Source: Ampelocalamus luodianensis (Eukaryota > Streptophyta > Magnoliopsida > Poales > Poaceae). From it: DNA of 64,000 bases. Position numbers and translations under genes: made by a program. The stretch's first letter is position 1; every line of letters starts with the position of its first letter. The DNA lies in the NCBI GenBank assembly GCA_036346255.1, contig CM070633.1, positions 41,369,692 through 41,433,691 on the forward strand, in the 5' to 3' direction. Below are positions 34,384 through 47,048 of the stretch, piece after piece. Below the pieces are notes generated by a model that was given only the letters and a program-made list of their open reading frames with translations, did no database searches and was not told the origin of the DNA.

Positions 34384-37300
34384 TGTAACATCTTAATTCT
34401 CAACATGTGTTTCAAATGTAAGGAAAAGTGTAGAAATTAAAACTTTTCTTGCATCTGGAAGTTTTTGAGCTTTTCTATAATTCTTGTAAAGGAATTGTGG
34501 AAAATCAAAAACCTAAATCTCCCATTTGACTAAAGTCATAAACCCCTTGTTGAGAATCTTGGGTTCAATTCCCTAAAAATATCTTTTCTTGGTTGTGTGA
34601 CCCCTCTGAAAGATTTAACAATTTATAAAAATTGTTTGAAAATTTTAAGAGGTAGTCAAACCCTTTTTACTCTTGGTCAAACCCTAGATTAAACCTTGTA
34701 GAATTTCTAGAGAAAAATGCTTTGCATAAGAATCTCTGAAAATTTTACACAAGGTCAATCCTAGAGTTAGCAAGCTCTTCTAAAAATTTCAGAAATTTTG
34801 GAGTTAGTTTGCTACCTCTAAAAATATCTCAAAGTTTTAGCTCAATTTCAAACCCTAAGTCAACCTTTTCTGTTTGGGTTCGAGTCAGGCTCAGTCTCTT
34901 GATCGAACCCAACCTCTTAGCACTCGGGCTCAGTCCTTTAGGCGCGGTCTTCTTTAGCCGTTGGATCTCCTGCCTATCGCTGAGATCTTCGAGAGCTCTC
35001 GGACCTCCCTCTCGTTCAGACCACCCTTGGTCACGACCACCTCGAGTCTTTATGCAAAGACCACCCTCTCGAACCTCCCCTTGGACCACCCCTTGTGCCC
35101 TTGCAAAGACCTCCCCAAAAGACCTCCTCAAAGACCTCCCTTGAGACCACCCTAAGACCACCTTCGGTGTTTTTGCAAAGACCACCCCGTTGGTCTTTTG
35201 TAAAGACAACCCTCCAGACCACCCTTGGCGACCACCTCTGATAGCTTTTGGGTGATCGTGGGCCGTCCATGTCTTGATCTGTGTCTCGGATCTCCTTGAA
35301 CGTTCGGGACCTCCGAACCTCACTTTAAATCGTAACCCTCTGTGTCTGATCCAACCGCCTGCACCGCTGACTCAAATCTAAGTCTCACCCAACTGTTTTG
35401 TTCTTTTGACCAGACCTCCTTGGTGTTTTCTCACTGACGGTGGGGCCTCCCTGAGCCTGGTCATCATTGTCTTCACGTGCGTGCGTGTGTGCCAGAGCCA
35501 TGGCAATGAGGCTTGTAGTGCTTTGTCACTTCTTCGTCCTTGTCAACGGCTCTTTATTGCCACCATTAAATGCACGTCAGAACCTTTCCCCCAAAGTCTC
35601 CCTTCTACCTACTCCTGTCACTTAAGATTGTCTGGGGCAGTGCCCTAAGCCCAGTTCACAGTGGAGCTCGACTTTGCCCTACTCCTTCGCCCCCCTCCCG
35701 GCTATAAAAGGTCCCCGAGCTCCTTCCAAAACCCTCTTTCAACCCCAATTGCGAACCACTGTGCCCTCTCTGTGTCTTTTTGTGCAAACCACCGAGAGCC
35801 CTAATTACGCCATTGTCGGCCACTCGAGCTCCTCGCTGCCGATGGTGCTCTAGTGGTCCCCTGGCTCCTCTCTTAGCATCGCCTAGTCCCTCTCGTCATC
35901 TTGGTCCTGTCCCCTAACTTAATTTGGCTCGCCTTCGCAGGAATCGCCTGAAAGTGAGTTTTGGGTCTCCTTCGGCCGCGATTCCCCGCTTTCATCCCGA
36001 TCTCCAGTAAGGGTGCTCCATTCTTCAATTAAATGCTCATGGGCCATCTGTGAGTCCTAATGGAGCTATCCGTACCTTTCTTTTGTCTTCTGATAGCTCA
36101 AACCACCTCCTCCGCGTCGTCTTCCTCCACTCCTGTGGTGGTCGTCGTTGCTAGAGCTTCCCTGACCACTCCTGGACCTCCTCTGTGCCTAGGTACACTC
36201 GTGGTAGTCCTTAGATGCTCGGGCACTTGCTATTTGGACTGCTACAGAGCTCAATTGTTGTTTTCGTATTTGACCGTGTTTGCGCCCCCGCCACTTTCCG
36301 GCTCGCTGACATTCTGGGTCGGTTCAGCCGTTAAGAGTACGTCCCCTGGGTGCGCAATATTATTGCGATCATTTTGCTGTCTTTGGGTCACGTCGACGTG
36401 GCCGGAGTCACTGGCGGCGGGCCGGTAAGCAAAACCGCCCCGTACTGGACTCCTGTTGTCGTAAGTTAAGCCACCCTTCGACAAACCTTAGGACCACCCC
36501 TGTCGATCTTGGCCATCCATGATCTCCTCGGTGCAGATCTGGACCGTCAAGACCACCCCTTAGGCTTTGGTAGAGATATCAGTTAGGATCTCCCCGTGGA
36601 GATCTTGGCCGTTCAGGACCTCCCCATGGAGATCTAAGCTGTTCAGAACCTCTCCTCTGTTAGATCTTATCGCCCAGGACCTCCCTTAGTTTGATCTTGA
36701 CCGTTAAGCCCTCCCTCTGTGAGATCTTAGTCGTCAGGACCTCCCTCATGTAAACCTTAACCCGTAGAACCTCCCTTGTAGATCTGGACCGTCAAATCTA
36801 GATCTGACGGTCTAGACCTCCTCAGGGCGTGTTGGAGTCCTTTCGCATGGGTGCTCGTGTGTATTGTGCTCCCGTGCACGTGAGCCGTGTGATTTCAGAT
36901 CTACGGCCCAAGACTACCCTAGCTGAGTTAGTTTTCAAGAAAAGCCCGAAAGCTTTTATTTGCAAACTGTTAATTGCTTTAAATTTTTAAAAATATGTAA
37001 CTACTTCATTTTAACCCCTTTTTAGTTGATTCCAATTTTGTTAAATCCTTGTTTAATTTAACCTTAATCTAAAAATAGGTTGAACCCTAATCTGTACGAG
37101 AATAAACTGTGTAGGTTATTTTCCTGTTAATGATATATTGTTGCTCTAGAAATCCAATAAAACTTGTAAAATGCATAAGTAATTCTCTGTAGCTCCAAAT
37201 TGAGCAAACTCAAATTTGTTAGGTTCCTCTGATTATATGCTTTAGTGTAGGATAGGTTTTAATATGGTCTTTGTCTCTGACATTAATTATGCCCTAGTTT

Positions 37301-38823
37301 CACAACTTAGAAAAGTCATAATAAATTCATTTTAACTCCAAATGAAGTAAACTCAACTTTGCTGACCTTAGGATGTCATTACCTTCCTAACATAAAATTT
37401 TCATATTCAAAAAATTTCTGGAAAATTATGCCATGAACAGTAACAAAAAACAATTTAATTTGAATTTTCCAGCTGAAAGAAAATGTTTATGCTATAACTT
37501 TTGCATACTTAATCCAAATTGAACGATTCTTGTTGCTAAATTTGTCTAAAATCACCCTATTCCTGATCTGTAAATTTCATAGATTTTGGAGCACTTTGGA
37601 TTTTGAGTCTTTTTCGGTGTTCGTCGTTCTTATTCGATTTTCTTGCTCTTTCGATAGGTTCTAACGATTGTGTTGAGTACGAGAGTGACTCTCGGCAGCA
37701 AACAAGTGATCCCCAGCAAGGCAAGTAGATGTAGCATCATTTGATCATATTGATCCCATTACTTTTAAAGTCTAATATCTTGTTTGCAAAGAATAATTAT
37801 GAATACTTCTTTGTGTCAAAGTTAATTTTGTCGATTAGAGGTAGCTAATCCTTGCCTTCAAATTATTCACCCCTGCCACTGCCATTGGTTATTATCCTCA
37901 CTAATAAATTAGAGCCCGATGAATGATTTATGCTCTTTTATATCTTTACGATATGATGCTTAGCAATGCTTAGTTACCAGTAGAATTGGGCGGTTATCGA
38001 CTTAGTCGATGACCTTGATCACACAAAAACTTGTTATTACTTATTATCAGTACCTTTGTGCTTTATTTATTTGTGAAATCTAAAACTGAAAACAGAATTA
38101 TTTTAGAGTTGGGCACAATGGTATGATGGTGTGATCTTATGGTGTGATGGAAAGGTGCCCGGGTCATCAAGGACCGAGTTACTTGTGTCACTAAGCCAAG
38201 TGATATTTGCGTGCTAACCACACTAGAGGGATATGGGACCTCTCTTGACTAAGTACTTTGGGTGGTGTTAATTAATGAGTCGCTGGTGGTAGTGATAGAT
38301 AAAAATGTTTATTTTGAGATGAGAGGGATGGGGTTCCGGTTAGGTTCTCCATACCCAGAAGCACCCGCAGTTGCTTCGGCTGGGCCGGTGTCTCTGACTC
38401 AACGTGTGGGTCCTTATGATCTTCGTCGCCGGCGGATCGCTAAGGGTTAACCCCCATACGTGCGACTCTTAATTAATGCAATCTATTGGAAATGTCTCAT
38501 AGGACTTAGCTGTGCTGGCATACCAAAAGAAGTGCGCTTAATAGCTTGGCAAAAAGGCGGTATGAAGTGTGGGTACATTGGTACACCCCTGCAGGGTTCA
38601 AACTATTCGAATAGCCTCATCCTAGGTTATGGACATACTTGGTAAGGTCGTGTAAGAACTAGACTACAACCTTTTAATTAAAACTTGATGTGGGTGGTAC
38701 GAATGGGTAATTCGTGCTATTGTTGTGATGGCTATTGGGTTAGTCATCTTTAGGATGTTTTATTGTTATTACTTATTGTCTCACTGTTATTTGAACAAAT
38801 AAAATTCAGATTGTTAAAACTGC
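34384..38823 (+). repeat. LTR inserted in the captured gene, 3' end missing
   Basis: Begins TGTAACATCTT right after gccgc. It aligns by eye along its length with the reverse of the 17460-21901 solo LTR (aaatgtaag, acttttctt, then near its end the block at 38603-38614). The next element enters at 38824, and the remaining few hundred bases expected before GGTCCTCACA do not reappear. A TATA box (ctataaaagg, 35702-35711) sits before a GC-rich leader. 34829-35323 and 36060-36428 ORFs are not believed coding. Confidence 0.7.
35703..35710 (+). promoter_or_regulatory. LTR TATA box
   Basis: TATAAAAG in CCCGGCTATAAAAGGTCCCC, the best core promoter match in this LTR, about 1.3 kb from the LTR start. 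Confidence 0.6.
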
Positions 38824-39419
38824 TGTAACATCCCAATTTTCTGAGCTTGAAAAATCTTTTAAATAGTTAGTAGGGAGCAAAGTCACCATTTGGATTTATT
38901 TGAATTTAATTCAAAAGCTTAATATTGGACTTTAGTGACAAAAGCATTTAATGTGATTAATTCCAACATGAACAATAGTCAAAACTATTTTATTTGGGTT
39001 CTATGTGCTCAGATATATTTTCTAGAATTTTCTAGAATTTTTCTGAGTTCATTTGCTATTTTTTTATTGCTTATTTGAATTTCTAGTATTTTCTAAAATA
39101 GAAAAGCTATTTAAAAATCTCATATTTGCTTCGGGTCGAATTCCTTTCCCTCGGCCCACTCCTGTTCCTAGCCCAGCCCACGCCGCCGGCCCAACTCCCG
39201 CGCTGCAGCCCGCCTTTCTCTCTCCGCGCATGTGAGCCCGATCCCACCAGTCAGCCTCACCCGCGCCGTTTGCGACGCGGACTTGTGCGAGTCACCGTCG
39301 TTGACGTGTGGGTCCCACCCTGCCACGTCGTCATCATCCCCGAATCCGTTAAGGATTGTTCCGCCGCCGCGTGATCCCGATTTGGGCGTTTGCGCCACGG
39401 ACTCTCCCGAGCCTCCGGG

Positions 39420-39427
39420 TATAAAAG
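39420..39427 (+). promoter_or_regulatory. LTR TATA box
   Basis: TATAAAAG in CCGGGTATAAAAGGAGAGGG, with 'caacccaaccctag' leader-like sequence downstream. Confidence 0.65.
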
Positions 39428-39884
39428 GAGAGGGAGCCCTTGGCACCCGCAACCCAACCCTAGCCGCCTCTTCACCCGCGCCGATCCCTAGCCGCCGCAG
39501 GAGCTTGAGAAGCGATCTGCGCCGCCGCCAACTCCATCGAGCTCTTCCACTGCAACCAGAGCCACTCGAGCTTCGTGGTCTGCACTGCCGACATCGCAGA
39601 GAGCTGCGCTACCTCGTGGTGGCCTTCGTTTCGCCAGAGCATCACTGGAGAGCCGATCCCGTCGAGCCCGTGCGTCCACCGCTGCCGAAACCTCACCGCC
39701 GGTTGCCACAGTCGCCCCCGTGCACCCGTGAGCACCCCATCGTGATCGCTTTTGCACCCTCTACCTCCCGGTACCATCCACCGCCGGCAAGGAACCGCCG
39801 TTCGCCGGAACCCTCGCCTCGAGCCTCGCCGCCTAGGGCTCGCAAGCGTCGCCGCCACCTCGTGTCGTGTCGGCACTTCACTCA

Positions 39885-41312
39885 CACTACAAAAAGGAGG
39901 TCATCTGGACACCTTATCGCATTTGACGGTTGGTAGAAGGAGCCGTCTGCAAGTGATGAGGACACCTCATCACGCAGCGGTTAGTATAACGAACCGTTTA
40001 TGATACTTCACAAGCGGTTCGTGATACCAACCGCCGATGATAAGTACCTCATCACTGCACGGTTGGTATTAAGAGCCGTCGTGATTTGGATTTTACTGCA
40101 TACCATGGTAAAATCGAGAGTAAGAAAATTTAAAGTCATAGTAAAATCCAAATCACGAGCGGCTCTTAATACCAACCGTCAGTGATGAGGTACTTATCAC
40201 ATCGATGGTTTGTATTAAGAACCGTCGTGATGAGTTACTATCCTGCACGGTTCGTGATATGAACCGCTCGTGATTTGTCATCACGCATGGTTTTGTATGA
40301 AACCGCTCGTGATTAAATGTGCGGAATTTGAAAATTTTGAACGCGTGCGCGGGAGGCAAAATATGTCCTTATATATTATGGCCGACCTCCTCTAGGCGCT
40401 CAGTCTCGCACTCCCGCAGTCCCGGTCCTCCTCTGGGCTCGGTCCTCCCTTGCTCCGGCCGTCCTCCTCCGAGCTCTGGCTGATAGCTGCTCCTCCGGTC
40501 CTTCCGCAGCTCCCTGGCCCCCGCTACACCTCCAGGCTCCGGTCCTCCCTTGCTCCCACAGTCCCCAACCTTCGACGTGGTCTTCCTCCCCAACAGCTGA
40601 GAGTCTACGCCGACACCAACGCTAACCTCCTCTAGTCCTCCTCTGACGCCGACGCCGACACCAAGCTCCTCCAGTCCTCCTCCGACGTCGATGTCTCTGT
40701 TATATGAGGTTCTATTGGTACTTTTGTATATGAGGTTCTATTAGATTCAGATCCAGATTTGTATGTATGAGCTTGTGGTACTTGTGTTAGATTCATATCC
40801 AGATTTCTGTTAGATTCTCCTCCAGATTCTACTTCTGTTGTTACTTGTATATGATCGAGTGTATGCGTGTATCTATGAATCCATGGCTTGAGAAATTTAT
40901 TGGGAGGCTTAGCAGTTGGGAATCCATGTATGTGTATGAATGAATCCATGTTTGGGAGGCTTCGGAAATGACAGTGTATGTGTATGAGTGTATCCATGAA
41001 ATGGCAATATTTTTTTGTAATAAAAAAAGCTATCACAGACGGTTCGGAACAAGAGCCGCTCAGAAATAGCTATCGCTGACGGTTGAACAAGAACCGTCGT
41101 GATAATTGATTATCACGAGCGGTTCTTGTTCCAACCGTGCGTGATAGCTATTTTCACGAGCGGCTCTTGTTCCAACCGTCGTGATAGCTTTATCACGAAG
41201 GCTCAAAACCGTCTATGATAACGCTTGTTATCACAGACGTACTTTACGAGCGGTTGGAAACCGTGCGTGATGACGGTTCGGCACCGTCAGTGATGAGGTT
41301 TTACGTATAGTG
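39885..41312. mobile_element. Small CACTA derivative
   Basis: Left CACTACAAAAAGGAGG, right ...GGTTTTACGTATAGTG, with both ends full of hairpin units of the form tcacgagcggtt / aaccgctcgtga. ctc lies on the right (41313-41315) and at 39881-39883, one base off the left end. The subterminal motif differs from that of CACTA-1 to -3, so it is a separate family. The core 40330-40700 has a TTATATATT box and CT-rich DNA but no gene. Confidence 0.75.
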
Positions 41313-43308
41313 CTCGCCACGTGTCGGCGTGCGTGGCGTCGGTCGGCGTCCACGCACGCCGCGTGCGTGGCGATCCACCGATCTCCAAGTTCCGAGGCTC
41401 GGTAGACGTAGTCTACCACGAGCCGTGAGACTGACATGTGGGGTCCCACATGTCAGTGTTTTCTTTTTATTTATCTTTTTTCCGAAATTCCTGTGCTGAC
41501 GTCATGCTTGCGCAATAATCTGATTTTTCGGTTAAGAAATAATTCGGAAATTCTAATAAATTCAAAATTAGGGTTTTCTTTTAGATTGAAACTTCGAGAG
41601 CCCATAACTTTTGCATCCGAACTCCGATTGAGCCCATTCAAATTCCTAAATTTATCTAAATTTGAGATCTATTTATCTGAGATTTTAATTTATTTTTTGG
41701 AGTTTATTTTGCCTCTGTTATTTATTTGTTTTGTTTATTTGTTTCGTTTGCGAGTAGACGTCGATACGTCGGGGAATTTTGGAGAAGAAGGAGCACCTCA
41801 AGATCAAGACCAGTACCTAGACCTTTTCCAAGGCAAGTCATACCTTTGATCATATTGAACCCAGTTTTCAAATTATTTTGTTTCAGAGTATTGCATTCTA
41901 CTTTAATTATTTATTTAAATGCTTTTGGGCATAGTTATCATCCAATCTGTTATAACCACTTTGGCTTTGTATGTCATAATCTCTTGTCACCCTAGATTGG
42001 TTTATTAGTTGGTAATATTATAGCACCAGCGTGGGTTGGTTAGATGCGAGTACAATTGCTTAGCCATGCTACGAGTCTCATATCTCATTTGAGTTGCAAA
42101 TATTAAAATTGACTAAGTGACTATGGAACTTTCTGAAAAATTGTGTGCTATGTGTTATTACTTCGTGATAGCATGTGTTGCACTAAAACCAATTGGGTGG
42201 TAAAAGATTTGGACTGAGACAAGTGGTGGATATTGTGTGATATGGTGGACTTTGTGAATGGGAATGATAATCTTTGTGACATAGTTAGAAAATGGAAGTC
42301 TTGCCTTGGTCAATTAAGGACTTAACTTTGTGCGCTATTGAACTAAGCCTTACTGTACGACCACATGCCTGATGGGACGGGCCTAACATAGTAGGTTATG
42401 GAGTCTCGACATTGATGTTCAGGTGGATAGGTTAGGCTTTGTGACAGGGTGGAGGTGTGACTATATGGTAGTTGCATCGCGGGACAGTTCGCCGCATCCC
42501 TGTCCAGCGGTGTGTGTCGGACTAGCTTTCTTTGTGGGTTGGTCTGGCTGTAAAACACACTGGGAATGCCAATGTTTGAGATGAAGTTTCTGAACTATTT
42601 TGTTACGATTGGTGCTAGCTACACTAGTTGTATCGTGTGGGTAAAGTGTACAAACTCTGCAGAGTGTTAAATCAATCTATTCGAATAGCCGCGTCCGCGG
42701 TCATGGACATGCTCGGGGATTTCACACGAGGGGTAGGTTTCATAAAATGTTTGGGATGGGAGCTATGTGATTTAAGTCATATGGCTATGTGAAATAATCT
42801 GTTTAGCTTTATGTCTTTGTGAAAACAACTGTTAAATTAGTATTGTCTATTTGTTTTGAACTATGCTTTCAATCTATTGTTGTATTCCATTGCAAATGTT
42901 GCTTTTATGCAAAAGAACCACAGAAGCCTTTTCTTTTGGAATAAGCCTGCATCTATAAATTACATTCTGTGGTATGATTTGCGAGTACGGTTGTGTACTC
43001 ACGCTTGTTGTAAAACTTACGCCCAAATCTACAGAAGAAGAGGAGTCTACGCCTGCTTTCGAGGAGGAGTTCGTCGAAGGTTGCTGATCGTTAAGGTCTG
43101 GATCCCAGTTGGTTGCCTGTGGTGAATTGATGAGATCTACGCTAAAGTTATTTCTGTTCTGCTGCGATTTTATTCTCTGTTAGCCCTGCGTGGCCCAATG
43201 TGCAAACTCGACCTTAAGGTCAAAACCAGTATTTGTTATTCAAATTATTCAAAACCAGTGCATTATACACAGAGGGTCCATAATCGTAATTTTGGGTCCC
43301 GACAGAGG

Positions 43309-43320
43309 TGGTATCAGAGC
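43309..43320 (+). other. Primer-binding site
   Basis: TGGTATCAGAGC, four bases after the LTR end, complementary to initiator-Met tRNA. Confidence 0.9.
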
Positions 43321-43520
43321 CATACTGACTGTAGGTCTTGACCTTAGTTAGATTGGCCATCTTTAGAGTGTCCAAATTATTTTCTAAAAGCAAAAATTAA
43401 CTTGCAAGACTAATTAATTGCTTGACTCATCTCATATCTCTCTCGACTCAACTATTGTTGTAATCTTTCCTCTTCCCGCTGTTTTTAAGTTGCTCTTACC
43501 CCCTTCGTCTGTCTTGACAG

Positions 43521-44276
43521 ATGCCTCGTCTCCAGAGCTATGGTGAACGCAAGGTAGGATACGCTGCTGAGCTTTGGAAGCTGTTACAGGTTCTTGGAGG
43601 CTTTGATCGTCCGTTGTAAGTCGGCAACAACTGGACTGTGAACGGTCAGGATCGCGGAGTGATCTATCGTCTGACGATCTATGCCAGGAGGAACGACAAG
43701 GCAAGCCAACCCTCGCACATCTCTGTAAGGAAGATCACTTGGCTGGAAGGCATCCAGGAGTCGTCACGCTTGGCCATGCTATGTATCTGCAACATCTACG
43801 CATGGGAGCTTCAAGACACCGTCTTCCGTTACCACCCCAGAGCTGCAGCCATAGATTTGCAAGCACGCTACCCGTCTACAGAGAAAGAGAGCAACGCTAC
43901 AGACGTGCTCCTCGCCCAGTTTGCAGCCGCCTAGGAGGAAGCATTGGAGAGGACTACCACGGAGCTGGATCATGTCTATGAGACTTTACAAAGAGCTGAA
44001 GAAAGAATCTCTATTCTGCAAGAGATTCTCTACGATCAGGATGACCATGAGGAAGATGGCGAGGGAGAAGAAGACCCCAAGGAGGATCCCGAAGAAGATC
44101 CAGAGGAAGGTCCACTGAGCCGAAGCGCAGCAGAGCGAGGAGCCACTGAGCGCTTGCACCACGACGCTGCTTCTGCTGCACGATCCCGTGGCATCGGGAT
44201 CGGTTGCGGAGATCTGGCTCACTTCGAGTCTGGCACAGCGGGAGAGCGCCGCTGCTGTGGAGGCTTTCTTGAGTAG
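43521..44276 (+). pseudogene. Gag-position ORF of a pol-less retrotransposon
   Basis: One frame from ATG 43521 (MPRLQSYGERKVGYAAELWK) to TAG 44274-44276, about 252 codons, with two in-frame stops (TAA 43617, TAG 43932) and no frameshift. The N-terminal half is an ELWKLLQVLGG / WTVNGQDRGVIYRL / YHPRAAA type domain of unclassified grass retrotransposon ORFs. The C-terminal half has a coiled coil (EEALERTTTELDHVYETLQ, RAEERISILQEIL) and an acidic tail rich in DHEEDGEGEED and EEDPEE. There is no CCHC knuckle. The coiled coil suggests self-assembly, as for a capsid-like protein; this is inference. Confidence 0.55.
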
Positions 44277-44442
44277 TTGGTCTTAAGTTTCAGTTTTGCA
44301 GGCTTAGCCAGTTCAGTTTAGTAAGTCGCCCTTTAGGCTGTAGCTTTGTGTGCTTAGGTCGTTGTTTCTTTTGTGTGCGAGTATGAGCTGCAAAGGCCCT
44401 TAGGCATTTGTTGCAGCTATGCTAAGACCTTAATATATATAG

Positions 44443-47043
44443 TGTAATACCCTGTTTAATTCTACGGAAGAAATTGTTCAAAAAGAAAATTAAACAAAAG
44501 AAAATTAAACATAAGAAAATGGGGGTTTCTGAAGTTCTTCGGCAACCTGGACCTCGGGCCTTGGCCCAGAAGGCCCATGAGGGGGCCGACCACCAATAAA
44601 AGAAGGGGGAAACCCTAGCCCATTACTATAGCTACAGTAGCCTCCCTCCCCCTTGCCCCCCCCTTGCTATTCCCCTTCCTCATGGTAGTGCTCTCCTATC
44701 GCTGTCGACCAAGGAGAAAGGAGAAGGAAGAGAGGAGAAGAAGAGGGGAGGAGCGTCTCATGGGGGAATTCAGCGGGCACGCATATCTGAAAGGGTAATG
44801 ATCGGCTCCTCGCTGTTTGAATCGTATTAGACGCAAAATTGGTTATGATTTATGAATTGACATCCCGCTGCGATTAGATCAGGTTCTGTCCAATTACTTG
44901 TGCATCTGTTTTCGTATTCTTAGAGGCTGAATCAGAGGATCCCATCTTCTAGAGTTATGTGGGGTTCATTCTGATCTTTAAGTATACGCAAAGATCACTC
45001 AATTCTGAGTTACAGTTTAAAAGTTATGACGAATTCTTTGCTGCTATCCCGGAAGTCTAACGAGAATTAATAGTAACTTTATTTATTAAAATATGACTAG
45101 GTTAGAGACTGATTCAGAAGTGTTGCCCAAAACTATTTTTGTATATAATCTCATTAGATTTCAGGATTGATGAAGAACACCCTATTTGGATAGGTAGAAC
45201 AAAAGTTATGTATGTGTCAATTTGACTGTCCAGAGTGTAGGTCGGTTTCTGTCATTAGTTTTGACCTCTGTGTCACTTTTTGTTAAAGGCAAAATATGAG
45301 TGTCATGCCAACTAGGATTTTGAAGGTGGTGTTCTTAGATTTCCAAAATGATAAGAATCTTGGATTTTGGTTAATACAATCAAAAGTTATGAGTATTTCT
45401 TTACTGATGTATAGTTCTGCTAGACAGATTGTATATTAGACTTTCACCTGAATGTTAGCCTAGGTTTCTGGCCGAATTGGAAGTTTCCGTCAATTAGACT
45501 AATGTGTAGGTTTTCGATACCTTTTCATAGGATCTGAGATCACTCCGTTTCAAGTCTCAAAGCAAAAGATATGATATTTTTAGTATCGTTGTCCAATTTA
45601 ACGTCCTGCTAGACTATCAGTTAATTCGGTTAGAGCAATTATATGAACCTTGGGTTTAGGAATATGAGATTAGGCGTTGTGAGTAGCGTCTTATTCACAT
45701 TGTTTCTTATTGAAGCAATTAAATTGTGTAGGAGGAGGGAATTCAAGATTATAGGCTTCATCCTTACCTCCTAACGCATTGTATCGTAGTTCGAAAGGCA
45801 ACTACAAATTGAATTGTCTTGATTGTTGTTTGTTTCACCTGATGGGTGAATATGCATTGGGTAATTCTAGTAGTTCCTGTTTTCTTTCAAAATTGATATA
45901 CCATGACTCTTCGATTATGTGTTTACGTCCAACATATTCATTCGTTCTTCCATTCAAACTTCACCCACGGGAGTGGGTAGTGAAGTCCCATCATTTCAAT
46001 ATGGGCAAGTACATTGTGTAAGTATTGCTGATGTTAGTTCATAGTGCTTGATGTTCATGCCATGACTGAATACTATGGTTTATGAGTGGTTTTCGATGAT
46101 TTCGATTCGATCCATATATGTGAATCCATGCTTCTTGAGTTTTCGTCTTCCATATTCATGCATTCATTCATTCATTCATTGTTCATGATTCACCCACGGA
46201 AGTGAGATGTAAAGACCTATCAATTCCAGTATGGGTATGTAAGACCCACCATTCCAATGTGAGCAAATTGGATCCCCGTTATGAAACGTTCTTCATACGG
46301 GCCTTAGATCTCCGCATTTTGTGAAATACGGGCCTGAGTGAACACCGACGGATGTTCACTGTCTATACCGGTATAAGCAGAAGTGGAGATCATGCACTTC
46401 ATTAATTTATATGATTTCTGTCATTCTACATTCATATTATATTCTATGATGATAAGTCCTTAATCATCCACTCCACATTCGAACCCTATTATATGATGCA
46501 ATGTTCTTATTCAGCCGTTCTACATCCGTATTCTATTATGTGATTGTTATTCTTACTCAGTATTGTTCATATTGTTCTGTTTTACTTGCTGAGTCGTAGA
46601 TTCATTCTTGCCGTGTTTATTTGTTTTAGGTAAACATTGAAGACGGCATGCATGGGAGGGATTAGTCACATGAATCACTTCTTTCACTTCACATTAGTTA
46701 CCCTTTTAAACAGTTGAACTCGTTATTATCTTTCATTTGATAAGTTTGATAGTAATAAATGGAGTTCTGATGATTTAGACTTTCATTCATTATGACTTAG
46801 TTGAATCAGTGAATGCTTAATAATCTTCGTATAGACCTATGATAGCTTTATCATATTTGATTCAATATGATTGGATGATGGAGTTCGATATGTTGTTAAG
46901 TCCTGATTCAATTCTTATACTCATCCTTGTAGATGTTGATCTCTTTATGCCATTAGTTAAAATATTGTTGAAATTATTTCATTTTATTGCGTAGTGTTGG
47001 ACTTCAGGTAATATTTTGGCTTCCGTATAACCAGGGCGTTACA
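44443..47043 (+). repeat. Solo LTR with target duplication TATAG
   Basis: 2601 bp, TGTAATACCC...GGGCGTTACA, flanked by TATAG at 44438-44442 and 47044-47048. Related to the solo LTR at 11231 (same ends, same leader motif near 44600, hairpin array in the second half). It lies inside the left arm of the CACTA-3 inverted repeat, so it inserted after that repeat formed. Confidence 0.95.
45958..46375 (+). other. Tandem short hairpins in the second solo LTR
   Basis: Stems: ACTTCACCCAC with GTGGG-ta-GTGAAGT (45958-45986), CCCAT (45987-46005), CCCGT-TATGAA with TTCATACGGG (46275-46301), CCGCATTT with AAATACGG (one mismatch, 46312-46331), AGTGAACA with TGTTCACT (perfect, 46337-46360), and the palindrome TATACCGGTATA (46364-46375). 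Spacers 'gatcccc' and 'gatctcc' echo the other LTR. Confidence 0.75.
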
Positions 47044-47048
47044 TATAG

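Larger units (their letters stand above)
38824..43304 (+). repeat. 5' LTR containing a CACTA derivative
   Basis: TGTAACATCCC...GGGTCCCGACA, 4481 bp including a 1.43-kb insertion, so about 3.05 kb originally. It has the conserved block at 42677-42688 with CTGCAG just before it, and a 'gtcgatacgtcg' motif also seen in the host LTR at 48345. The 234-codon ORF at 39232 lies in the GC-rich leader and has no recognisable domain. Confidence 0.8.
38824..44430 (+). mobile_element. LTR retrotransposon without pol, 3' end deleted
   Basis: 5' LTR (38824-43304), primer-binding site (43309), one gag-position ORF (43521-44276) and an untranslated tail to about 44430, where the sequence switches to CACTA-3 hairpin DNA. 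No 3' LTR is seen. Expected left target duplication is actgc (38819-38823); no partner found. Confidence 0.75.

Noticed and set aside
34829..35323. 164-codon minus-strand ORF with repeated GGL motifs
   Set aside because: Antisense of repeated gacctccc/gaccaccc tracts in an LTR leader.
39232..39936. 234-codon plus-strand ORF, Pro/Arg rich
   Set aside because: Lies in the GC-rich LTR leader and runs into the CACTA derivative; overlapping ORFs on both strands, no domain.
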